Shown: in pieces, positions 24,607-35,358 of the stretch
Numbering within the stretch: the first letter of the stretch is position 1
How the letters are laid out: every line of letters starts with the position of its first letter
Assembly (NCBI RefSeq): GCF_000687475.1
Contig: NC_057319.1
Span: 3,772,001-3,836,000, forward strand
DNA from: Ustilaginoidea virens
Lineage: Eukaryota > Ascomycota > Sordariomycetes > Hypocreales > Clavicipitaceae
DNA: 64,000 nucleotides
Direction of reading: 5' to 3'
Notes under the pieces: model-generated
What the model saw: the letters and a program-made list of their open reading frames with translations, nothing else
Databases searched by the model: none
Told to the model about the DNA's origin: nothing
Position numbers and translations under genes: made by a program

Positions 24607-25414
24607 GTCGAGACTCGAGCAATATCGGTGGCTTCCTGTCAGTTTCCATCTGCCCGCGCAACTTTGGCAACGGAAACCCCCTTTCATCGGCAATGTTGTT
24701 TGTCATTCCGCCCTTCCTTGCGATGGCCTGGCTGAATTTTCTTTGGCGTTCTGTGTCGACCCTCACCTGCCTTGACTGGTTGGCATCATGCTTGTCATTC
24801 TCCACACAGTTGTATGATTATTGAAAGGTTGCATTCGCTGGTCAAGTCACCTTGGTGAAAAAAAAAAAGAAAGAAAGAAAAAAAAAAGAAAAAAAAAGAA
24901 ATCACGCGAGAGCAGTATACTATCCTATGTAGTATATCCGTTAGCTGTTCTCTGGGTTTAGCAATTCGGCCCTCTTTAAACAAAAAGACAGATGGGGCAA
25001 GATCAGAGTGCATGAGTTTACACGACAACCGCTGCTCAAGGGCCCTTGAGAACCATGATTTCGCAGGCGGACCCGCTCACCGAGGCGGCCTTGGCGGGCG
25101 GAATCCATGCCCCACTTTTTGTTTCTCTGACCACAAACGATCCGTTTAGGGCTCGCCTAATCCCCAAGCAAGCACACCGAAAAAACAAGAACAAAAAAAA
25201 AAAAAAAGGGCAGGTTTTGGTTGGGAGTATTAGCCAGAGCCTCCCCCCACTAGTCCGCGCCAAAAAGTTCACCCCAGGCAAGCCGGGGCATCAACCCTCC
25301 TCACAACCCATCACCACCCATCACCGCCCACCACCGCCCACCACCTTCCCCATCACCAAGGGCCCGCGCCGAAGAAGCTTTCGACGACAAAAGTCAACAT
25401 CGCATCAATCAAAA
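24607..25414. other. Intergenic region upstream of rps2
   Basis: No gene seen. It contains A-rich tracts at about 24858-24900 and 25185-25206 and, from 25300, a CACC-rich pyrimidine/adenine leader typical of a ribosomal-protein 5' UTR. Confidence 0.6.
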
Positions 25415-26753
25415 ATGGCTGACCGTGGACGTGGCGGCGGTTTCGGATCCCGAGGCGGCGACCGTGGTCGTGGACGTGGCCGCGGCCGTGGTCGACGAGG
25501 CGGCAAGAGCGAGGAGAAGGAGTGGCAGCCCGTTACCAAGCTCGGGCGACTGGTCAAGGCTGGCAAGATCAACAGCATGGAGGAGATCTACCTGCACTCT
25601 CTGCCCATCAAGGAGTTCCAGATTGTCGACAATTTCCTGCCCAAGCTGAAGGATGAGGTCATGAAGGTGCGAACGAGATGAACACATGCAGCCCTGGGGA
25701 CCTGTTTTCGGCGTGGTGGTTGGTCCAAGGCCCTCGCAATCCTGGCTGAAGGGGGGCGTGACAGAGAGAATGAATGAAACACGCACACACACACAGAAAA
25801 AAGAATGATTTGGAAAAATGAAGCATTGTTTCTGCCAGGACGTCAAGCAGTCGAGCAAGAGACGATGGATTGCTTTTTCGTCGTTGCGTGAAAAACGGGA
25901 TTGCGGAGGCTTTGGACACCACCCGTCGAACCATGCCCCCTTCCCCGGCCAAGAGAAAGAAAACCACCGATGCTGACTGGAGATTTGTTCTCGTCGACTT
26001 TAGATCAAACCCGTCCAGAAGCAGACCCGTGCCGGTCAGCGAACCCGGTTCAAGGCCGTCGTCATCATCGGCGACTCGGAGGGCCACGTCGGCCTCGGCA
26101 TCAAGACCTCCAAGGAAGTCGCCACTGCCATCCGCGCCGCCATCATCATCGCCAAGCTCAGCGTCATCCCCGTCCGACGCGGCTACTGGGGCACCAACCT
26201 CGGTGCTCCCCACTCCCTTCCCTCCAAGCAGAGCGGCAAGTGCGGTTCCGTCACTGTCCGAGTACGTTGTGCCATCCCTCCCTCCCTCCGTCTTTTTGCG
26301 TCGTTGGGGACGTCGTGCGTTGTGGGTTGGGGGCTTGGAAACCCGGTCCAGGGGCGGGCAAGTTGTTTGTCCCCTCGCAGCTTTCTTGGCTATATATATA
26401 TATATATATATATGGCCCCGGGTCGGCCGATGCGCGGAGCACTTGCCCGAGCAGCAAAACTCCCCGAGGGGTGCGAGGCTAACTCTTGTTCCCAGCTTAT
26501 CCCTGCCCCCCGCGGCACCGGCCTCGTCGCCTCCCCCGCCGTCAAGCGATTCCTGCAACTTGCCGGCGTGGAAGACGCCTACACCTCGTCCGCCGGCTCC
26601 ACCAAGACGCTCGAGAACACCCTCAAGGCGGTCTTTGTCGCCGTCTCCAACACGTACGGCTTCTTGACCCCCAATCTGTGGAAGGAGACCAAGCTCATCC
26701 GGAGTCCCCTGGAGGAGTTTGCGGATACCCTACGGGATGGCAAGCGATACTAG
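25415..26753 (+). CDS. rps2: 40S ribosomal protein S2 (uS5)
   Basis: Exons 25415-25666, 26004-26261 and 26496-26753, all joined in phase 0, giving 255 residues. The N-terminus is a Gly/Arg repeat ([20 protein letters not shown]), normal for eukaryotic S2 and a site of arginine methylation. Then come [75 protein letters not shown] and [20 protein letters not shown], all hallmarks of uS5, which lies at the mRNA entry and decoding region. Introns are 337 and 234 bases, long for this window. Intron 1 has a GATGCTGACT branch site; intron 2 carries a TA microsatellite. I looked for C/D-box snoRNA motifs in intron 1 and found none convincing. Confidence 0.96.
26390..26413. repeat. TA dinucleotide microsatellite in rps2 intron 2
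   Basis: About twelve uninterrupted TA units inside the second intron of the S2 gene. Confidence 0.9.
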
Positions 26754-28485
26754 AGCCTGTCCTGAAGGGGTTTGTGTCTGTGTGTGTCTGTGTGTGTTTG
26801 GAAGGTAAGGGGGGGGGGGGGTGCGGAAAGTCGTTGTGTCCCGCTGTTTGTTTCATTGCATGGTTTGGCCGGTTAGGGGTGTCTTGACCAGCGCAGCGCG
26901 ACTTGCATGGTCACGGTTCAAATGATGAATTCTTTTTTTTTACCCCCACCCAATCTGCAGCCCCTACAGGGAGATGCCGTGCCTCTTTTTTTTTTTTTTG
27001 TTCCCTGGCCTTTGGCATCCAGCCAGCCATAAGACGCCAATAGCGCCGCCTCTTGCATGCCATCAGCCGAGCCACCGGGCTGTGTGTTGCTGCCAATTAT
27101 TATTTTTCTTTCCCCCGGGACGCGGCCGGGACCACATTCCACTTGGCTCCCTTGGGGCACGTGCAAAGTGAGTGCTTGGCGTGATGCAGGGCTGGGGGCT
27201 ATTTCAAATCGGGAGGTCGGGGAGGAATTTCTGATCGCGATCCTTTTCCAAAAACCTGCCTCAGGTGCCCCCCGTCGACTTCCCATGCCGCCGAGGACCA
27301 GACATCAGGTTCCTGCCTAGTAGGCACCTAGGTACCACCAAGTCAGTCAGTCTGCCGCCACGATGCTGCTGGAATGACGTGACAAACCTCGACTTGCTCC
27401 CATATCGTCTGTCCGCCTACACAACTGCTCACAAACTGCACACAAACTGCACACAAAGGCTGGACAAAGCATGTCTGCGTGTGGATTAGGCTAGGTGTCT
27501 GAAATATGCCAACCCCCGTCTCAGGGTCAGAGTCCTCGTTTCCATGTACAAGAAACATGTGCCGTGCCTACTTCTTCTCGCCACTGTCAATTGCCGACAG
27601 CGTGACCCGCCTTTGCGGCATCTATGGGCCCCGGGGACCCGGCGTCCCAACCATTAACTGCACTGCATCTTTTCCATTTTCACCCAATCCCCCAACCCTT
27701 GCCGAGACTCTTCATAAGGTTGTACAACTTCGTTCCAAACCCGTTTGCCCGACACCCCAAGTCTAAGGCTGTGCATCCGCTCAGCCAACTTCCTAGCAAG
27801 AGGCAGACAGACAGCCGACAGGCCCCCCTCCTGATATCTGCTCGTCGCCCCATCACATCTTTTCCCTTGCCCTCGATATTGCATGCTGGCCAGTTCTGTC
27901 CGGCCAATTCCTTGACCCGGATAATTTTTTTTCTTCTTTTTTTGGTGTGTAAATGCTGGCTGGCTGGTTTCTTCAGTGCCTTTTCCAATCGCATCAAATC
28001 CAACAATCCTATACCAGCCTCGGGCCCATCTGAAGTTTCCCCTCTGTCCCCTTTGTCATGCGACAGGTCCATCCACAGAGGGGCTGTCGGAATCTAGCAT
28101 GCAATATACATGACACGAGAGACAAAGCATGGGGAACAAAAAAAAAAAAAACGAGAATAAAAAAGAATAAAAAAAAAAGAGTCAACGTAAAAAACAGGGA
28201 TGAGTCAGGGTGCCATTTTTTGCTGCCTGCGAGACTTGTCGAGGATATTTTCTTTTCCAAATCACACAAGTCCAGATGCAAAAACACAAGGAAACAAATA
28301 AAAAAAAGCAAACCGCTAAATGCCGTGATGTGTGGATATAAAAAAACAGTTGATGTAAGATCAAGTCTTATAAAAATATGGATGGGGAAAAAAAATAAAA
28401 AGTGGTAAATCGTAGGCAGCTCCATCCTTTCCGATTTCCCATGCAGTTCCAGGGATGCGAGGTGGTGACATAGACACCAATCTTC
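26754..28485. other. Intergenic region between convergent rps2 and cyclin genes
   Basis: About 1.7 kb without a recognisable gene. It contains a GTGTCT/G run at 26776-26821, T runs at 26932-26941 and 26988-26999, a GCACCTAGGTACCACC motif at 27324-27339, and A-rich tracts at 28138-28180. A long 3' UTR of the cyclin gene could occupy the right part. Confidence 0.55.
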
Positions 28486-29776
28486 TCATTGCAGATGGCT
28501 CCCGTGTGATTGATAGGGCATAGGGAAGCTCATCAGATACTGTCGTGCCTGTTGTGGATAGCTCGTGTGGTGATGTTGAGGTGTCGGGGTGACGGGACAG
28601 CGTGGGGGCATAGCATAGGTATCCCTGCCTCCATTGTGGTTTTCGATGCCGAAACAAGCGCCATCAGGAGTTATCGGAGGTGTCAGGTAGCCTTGGAAAC
28701 CAATCATGGCACCGTGACCCTTTTGAGGCGTGCTGTAGATGTCGGCCTGTTTCGAGGTCACCTCGGTTGGCGGTGACGGTGGATGAGCATGCCGTGCGGC
28801 CATGGCCGCCTGCTCGGCCATGAAGTCGGCCAGTTTTTGCGAAACTCGGGACATGTTGGGTGTCGAGTACTTGCGGGCAAGAGTCGGAGACGGTTGGTTG
28901 AGGTGTTGCGAAAGCGTGAGCAGGGTGAGGTTCTCCAAGTGGTTCCAGTCACCGTCGTGCGCCTCTGGACGGCCAAGAATGGCTCTTGCAAGTGCCAGTG
29001 ATGAACGGGCCATTGTCGATGGCTTCGTTGAAACAAAGTCTCTGTGGTACAAGGCGATCTCGCCGAGGTAGCCAGCCATTTGCTCCACCTCTCGGTCGTC
29101 GTGCTCTTCGGCGATCATCAATTTCGAAAAGAAGTCGACCGTGGGATGACCAATAGTCCATTCGAGCGTGTTCAAAACGTGCATCTCCATTTGCGTAAAC
29201 ATGCCTGCGTCGTACAGGCCACAGCACATATTGTTCAGTTCATGAATCTGCGGAACACGGTCTTTCTTGTCACCATACTTGGCGGCAATCAACAAGGCGG
29301 CGCAGCCAACCAACTGATAATGCTGCTTGTACACAATTCGCTTCGAGCAGTAGCGGTCCAAGAGGTTGACGGTGAGAAACAGGGTTTCTGGTAAAAGGGC
29401 AAAGGCTGCATGAGCCTCAACCAAGAAATCGATCAGGTATGGCCTCATAAACCATTGAATCTCCCGTTGCATGTCTATCAGGCTGGCGTCTGGAAGAGTC
29501 TCCTCCTGCTGCCAAGGTCAGCACTGGGGCACAAATTGGGGAAGGGGGGAGGATTGAGTGCTCGGCGAGAGTTGACAGAAAACTTGCCTCCATCTGTCCC
29601 ATGTGCTGCATGATGTCCTCCAAGTATTCCTCACCAGCGAGCCGTGACAATTCGCCCGAGATGATGTCTTGTCTGTGTCTTGCAATCATCTTGGCGGCCG
29701 TACGAGCGTCGATGCGTGCGTGAAGTGATTCATCACAGTCTAGGAAGAAGGTTTCGTGCGCATCATGAAAGGCCAT
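28486..29776 (-). CDS. G1/S cyclin, Cln type
   Basis: Exons complement(29588-29776, 28486-29508), at least 403 residues. The cyclin box is clear: EIQWFMRPYLIDFLVEAHAA, TLFLTVNLLDRYCSKR, YQLVGCAALLIAAKYGDKKD, the Cln-like MEMHVLNTLEWTIGHPTVDF, then a second cyclin fold and a Pro/Thr/Gln-rich C-tail (about 260-403) with several TPP/SP sites that could be CDK targets. The only in-frame join between exons uses GCAAGT as donor (AG|GCAAGT) with a GTGCTGAC branch site and GGCAG acceptor, giving a 79-base GC-AG intron. The ATG chosen gives MAFHDAHETF; the frame stays open about 100 bases further upstream (through NSFNRNTAGNTSI), so an additional upstream exon is likely and the N-terminus is provisional. 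Cln cyclins bind CDK1 to start the cell cycle. Confidence 0.85.
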
Positions 29777-31077
29777 GATGGATGTGTTGCCGGCTGTATT
29801 GCGGTTGAACGAGTTTCGCCAAATGGTCCAAGTTACCAACACAAAAGTGTCTCGTCGGCTAAAGATGCTGAATCATAAATTCACCTTCAAGTCAAAGAGG
29901 GACTGAATTAAAAATTCCCCAGGAATCTCGAGGTCGGAGACAATGCGATAAAGAGCGAGATTTGGCGCGTATCAAGGAGCGAAACGCGCGCCAGCAATTA
30001 GGTTATTATGGTATTAAAAAGAAGGGAAAAAAAGGAGCGTGGTGGAAAAATTAACAGAAAAGAGTGACTGTAGCTGGAGACGAAACCAGAACCATGGGCT
30101 CCAAAGGTTGCAGAGACGAAGGGAAAGAAAAAAAAAAAAAAGACAAGGCCGGATTGGACGAGGGGTTGTTGAAGAACAGATCCCGCTAGATTGAGCTGTA
30201 TCTTATGGAAATGCTTCGTTAGCAATGTGAGACCGAGTGCACAATTAGATCTTTCCGATCAAGGTGGCGCAGAACACATGGTTGATTGGCATCCCTCGTG
30301 GTTGTGGTCACTCCCTTGGCTAGAGGATTATGGGCTTGCACAAGGAATGCAGTCAATTGAGAGAGGGGAGCCAGCAATATTTCAAGGGAAGCAAGGCCCA
30401 TGAAAAGACAAAAAGGGGAGAGGGGGCGCTTTTCCGTGGGGAGAAGGGGGAAAGGGATGGCTTACCGTGAACGGCAAAGAGACGGAGTGGTTGAGACAAG
30501 AGTCCCTCGATTAGGTGGGACCAACGAATTCCCGTCTCCCACACGGGGAATTCTTAGGATGGAAGTTGACCGCGACAGTGGAGAAGGCCGAGTTGTGAGG
30601 GACGAGAGGCCACGGCATGCAGCTTAATTGACTGCAGGTTCTACACGATTAGCAAACCAAGGTATGATTGAAATCAATGGTTGGGAGACATACTCCACAA
30701 TAAACATACCTATGGCTTCCAGACACGATTGCCCAGTATGTCGACCGAACTATGCACAAGTCGCCATACACAGAAGGATCTATGTAAACCGAGAAAGCAG
30801 TCCAATCACCCCAGAACAGGTTAATAGCTAAATCGGCCAATAACAGACCCTGTAATCCTTACTGGGTGCGGAGTAGCAGGGACTTGTGCAGAGACTCGGG
30901 CTCTACAATTTGCAGCACGCGAGTTGGAAGCAGATTGCCTGAGCGACGCAATGCCGCCGAGTAGAGACAAAGGTCGAATCACACCTTTTCTTCGGCAACC
31001 AAACCGACCAGAGAGGGCCAATGGGCGGTCCAGGGTGAAGAGCAACGAAGGATATCCTCGTCCCCGCAACCAAATTC

Positions 31078-31109
<32 letters not shown>

Positions 31110-31763
31110 GAAAGGAGACGACACGACCAATGCCAACTTCGAAATGGACCCAATTCCAAGGGACGCTGCTTGTGAAGTTCTCGACTCGAAGGTTAAGGAA
31201 GGGAGTGAGCAAGTAGACAGGACAGACTGTATTAGAATTCCTCGGTTCGGCACCGAGGAATGTTGAGCGTAGGGCAAACGACAGACTAAGGGCGCTAGGC
31301 GGAAAAACGAAAAAGGCACGAGAGAATTGGCGGAATGGTAGAGACGAAAAATACCAGACAAGGTACTTTGCAATTCCACTCGGTATATAATACTAGATCC
31401 CTCTCTTTTTATTATGTCGTTTCGGAGGCTTGGCGGCAGGAGAGCTTCCTGTTCCTATCCTTGATGCTGAGTAGAACAAGCTACCATGAGGGGTGAGCGG
31501 TGGTCGTGGTGTAGAAGGTCGAATTCGGCGGGATCCTCCTCAGTCCAGTTGCCACAGACGAATCCAACCTGTTGGTTTGAACGGGTCAGGATGAGGCACA
31601 ATGGATGAGGGATTGAGGGGATAGGAAACGAGGAAGAGAAATATGGCGGAGGAGGAGGAGGTAGTGGGATGAAAGGTAGAAGCAGGTTAGAGGTGAGGAG
31701 GAAGGATTGGAGGAGAGAAGGATTTAACCAAATAGGAGGATCCAGAGTCGGAAAAAAAAAAAA

Positions 31764-31796
31764 GACTGAAAGAAAGAAAGAAAGAAAGAAAGAAAG
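31764..31796. repeat. GAAA tetranucleotide repeat
   Basis: About seven to eight GAAA units following a poly-A stretch. Confidence 0.85.
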
Positions 31797-32184
31797 GCCT
31801 CGCCCAGCAAGCACTCAGTCACTTGTGTGCTCTTGTACAGGGCAACAGGTACTTACTGACCAGGCTGGGGACCGGGCTATAAAGCTGCGACGGAGTGCTC
31901 GGTGAGGTACTTGACCAAGGTAGGTACACACATGCGAAGCAATCGCAGCCGCAGGTACGCAGTGGCCCCTGTTCTGAGGTAAAGAGGACGAGACCGGCTG
32001 TGAGGGCAGAGGAGTCCAAAAGAAGCTAGAGGCGAGGAGTGGTCCATGGAGGGACAGGAAAAAGGCTTGGTCGTTTGTCTATTTGCCTTGCTTTCACGAG
32101 TGGTTATTTAGTTTTACCAACCCGGTCTCGCCTCGCCTCGCCAGTCTCGAATGAGGGTGAGGGGCGGCACCAGGCCAAGAGGTA

Positions 32185-32221
32185 CCCTAGGTACCTGGGA
32201 ACCAAGGCAAGGTACCTAGGG
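32185..32221. repeat. Perfect 11-base inverted repeat CCCTAGGTACC / GGTACCTAGGG
   Basis: Arms at 32185-32195 and 32211-32221 are exact reverse complements around a 15-base spacer. Each arm also holds the CTAGGTACC core seen elsewhere in the window. Confidence 0.9.
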
Positions 32222-32427
32222 ACTTGAGGTACTTTGGCAGCATGGAAGGCAACGGGCTTTTGCTGCCTTTGCCCAAGGCGTCCAGACTCATGTCCAGATG
32301 GCCAGGTGCTGTTGGGTGGTGGTGAGCCGTGAGTCGCGAGTCGTGACGCCCAGCGCCCAGTGGGCTAACGCTATTACCAGCGCCGGACGCTTGACGCAGG
32401 ATGCTGCTCGGGCGCGCGAGGCGAGGG

Positions 32428-32461
32428 TGCGTTGCGTTGCGTTGCGTTGCGTTGCGTTGCG
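32428..32461. repeat. GCGTT pentamer tandem repeat
   Basis: Six to seven units of GCGTT in the gene-poor region. Confidence 0.9.
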
Positions 32462-32858
32462 GTGCGGGTGAGAATGGGCGTGCAGGAGTGCGGCGGGCTG
32501 GAGGTGGAAGGGGAAGGGGAGGGTAGGGGCGGGGCGTAGCGGGGCGGGGAACAAGGACGAGTCGACGCGGTACCGGTACGGAGCGCGGAGTGCCAGGGCT
32601 CCAAGGAGTACCGAGAGGACTTGCAGACGTACCGCTTGGGGCCATTACTTGTTGTTTTTGCTGGTGGGCAGACAAGCTGGGGGTATGTCCGTCGGTCCCA
32701 TTGGACGGGGCTGGAGAGGGGGTGGTTTGAGTGGAGGGAGAGCGAGGCTGGGAAGGAACCAGACTGCAAGCAAGGCGTCTGCGCACTCCGTACGGATTAC
32801 CGCCTGCACAACCAGCCAGTGTGGGAATCAGTGTATACCTAGGTAGGTACCTCATAAG

Positions 32859-32876
32859 GTAGGTACATGTACCTAC
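32859..32876. repeat. 18-base perfect palindrome GTAGGTACATGTACCTAC
   Basis: The sequence equals its own reverse complement and lies next to a CCTAGGTAGGTACC copy at about 32838-32852. Confidence 0.9.
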
Positions 32877-34267
32877 GCAGCACGACCACGGCCACGACCA
32901 CGACCACGGCCACGACCACGACACCACGACACCACGACGACCACACACGGCCGCGGCCCCAAGCCAAGCCAAGACCTGGGCGCCTTGTTTTGGCTCTGGG
33001 CTAACCAGGCTGGCGCCCCCCCCGGGCGTCTGGCTGCAGGGAGTCTGGCCGCGCTGCGTGCATCTGGCGGCCAAAATGACGCCCGCATCCCGCGTCACTG
33101 TTGCCGTTTTGCGCATCTACGCGGTAAGTTACGTGCGTGGGCCACTGGGCACGCCTCCTGCTGCGCGCGCGTCTGTGTGTGCGTGTCTGGTGTTTATTAC
33201 CATTATTATATGGTCCGGTGTACCGAGTCACGGAGTCGCGGAGTGCTCGGTACATCGAGTTTGCTGCCTGCCGTATCGCGCCTTGACGAAGCCCCTTGGG
33301 ACACGCATTTTTCCTTGGTTTCCATGGCCCCCTCTGTGGCCCCTGGGCGTGTTTCAGTGTTTTCGGCCGCCTGGAGCGGTCGTGAAGAGAAACGGACGTG
33401 AACATGGGCGCTGACGGCCGCGTTTGAGTAGTTTGCTGATGCAAATCCCGACGTGGACGCTTTGCAAAGCGAGGGTGCCAAGAGGACACGCAGATTCCAT
33501 CCGACCAAGTTTGCCGGCCGACCCATTTTTATCGTTATTATTATTATTATTTTTTTTTTCTTTTTGAAACGACAACAAGTCGGAGCGTCGCTAGATTGTG
33601 CAGTGCATAAGAAGCAATGGCGAAAAACGAATTAAAGAGCTTTGTCCCCCTTCCCTCTTCCTTAAGCCCCAAACACCCAAACACCCAAACTCCTCACTAC
33701 ACTCACTCACTCACTCTGCTCCTGGATATGGTTACGGTGAGATGCATGTGTTCACTTTCTGCATCTCGGGTCCGCGCAGGTCACACCGAAAAGTCGCATC
33801 GCGAAGCATTCAGGCACACCGAAGTGGCTCATGGCTGAAAGAGAAGGGGAGCGCACGAGCTTTCGCCAGAAACAGGCATCAGCCAGCAATCAGCCAGCAG
33901 TCAGTCAAGTCAGCAAATGAGAACGGTTGCTGATTATCTGCCAACATGCGAGGGCGAGGCTCTCTTTGCCACTGGGCCGGCATGGGCATGGCATGGCGGC
34001 TTTGCTTTTCCTGCGCTGGCCCTCTCTGATTCCCAGGCTGCCTTGGCATTTCGCAAATTCGCCGCCCATGCTTTGTCGAAAGCAACATCAGTACGGAGTA
34101 CCCCGTAGGCCAGTCAACCTTTGCTACGCCAGGCGGGCTGGTTAGTGGCATATCCGTGCAGTGTACTTTGTACTTTCGTATATTCGCAGGCGATGTTGTC
34201 CGACTACAATGCAAAACACTAGTGGCGTTGGATAATTGCCCTCCATGCGGCGTTTCCAAAAGCGTCG

Positions 34268-34300
<33 letters not shown>
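34268..34300. repeat. GAGCCT hexamer tandem repeat
   Basis: Five and a half perfect units of 6 bases. Confidence 0.9.
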
Positions 34301-35027
34301 TGGCAGTTTTCGCCGCAGATGGGAGATGAAGGCAAAAGGTACGACGTATAGAGCCCGAGAGGAGAACAGCTAACAAACGAGCAATCCAGAGTCCGGAGGC
34401 CAAAAGCAAACAAAAACAAACAGCAGGCATAGATAGGCTCTGCATCGCATCCTTTTTGTAGGATGTTGTCAATGGCCGTGCATTCCCGAGGCCATGTCGC
34501 GTGTGCTATTTCGACTCGTCAATACGGGAGAGAGTCGTGTGATTGTGTGGCAGAGGCTAATCCCGTCTAATGCAGCCACCATTTATTTTATCCTTTTTTT
34601 TTCTTTTTTCTCTTTCTTCCTTAAGCCTGGTTGAGTCTGGTGTGAGCGCCCGAGTACCGCACGTCGGCGCAACTGGGATGCATCCCAGCTCCGGCTGTGC
34701 CATGTCTGCTTCATATAGCTAACGATGCGCGTGCGAGATCAATTAAATAGCGTTGCCAGCCAGCAAAAGAGAAAAAAACAAGCATTTTACAGAATGCTGA
34801 CTAACTCTCATCGATTCGGTCCTCTCGATTCGCTCCCCCGTGATACAGATCCATTGCAGGGATGACGGATGACTACTCCGTAGAGATGGGAAATGCCCCG
34901 TTGGGACAAATGTTTTAGGTCGTGCCTAGCGGGGCTTAACCCTTGGCAGTAGAGTCTACCTGGCCCAAACCCATACGAGCACTCTACAGTTCGTACCGAG
35001 TACTCCAGACTGCGCATCCCTGTTCAC

Positions 35028-35089
35028 GATGCACAATGCACAATGCACAATGCACAATGCACAATGCACAGTGCACAGTGCTCAATGCC
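35028..35089. repeat. GCACAAT heptamer tandem repeat
   Basis: About five near-perfect ATGCACA units followed by diverged GCACAGT/GCTCAAT copies. The 7-base unit would shift frame, arguing against coding. Confidence 0.9.
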
Positions 35090-35321
35090 CAAACGCACGC
35101 CAGATTTAGTTGACTCACATTACTCCGTACTCCATCCATATCTTTGGTACTGCACAAGAAGTTTGAAACACGTGCCGTCACTTTGCAGTGGCAATCCCAC
35201 TGACAGAGCTGGTGGTGCCTTGTGAATCGCCGCATCCAAGGATTCCAAACGACCACATTTTCCATCTCGTAGCGCAATTTATCCGGCCCTGTGAGTGATT
35301 GTCAGTGATCGGGTCCAGTAA

Positions 35322-35358
35322 CGTCATGTCCGTCATGTCCGTCATGTCCGTCATGTCG
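35322..35358. repeat. GTCATGTCC nonamer tandem repeat
   Basis: Four 9-base units; no gene is recognised around it. Confidence 0.9.

Noticed and set aside
25667..26003. snoRNA in the first intron of rps2
   Set aside because: I looked for C/D boxes (RUGAUGA...CUGA) with flanking pairing and for an H/ACA hairpin-ANANNN-hairpin-ACA layout; only partial C-like and CTGA strings appear, not in a paired arrangement.
32985..33489. Overlapping frames of 138 and 162 codons
   Set aside because: Low-complexity and Arg/His-rich on one strand, without a family signature.
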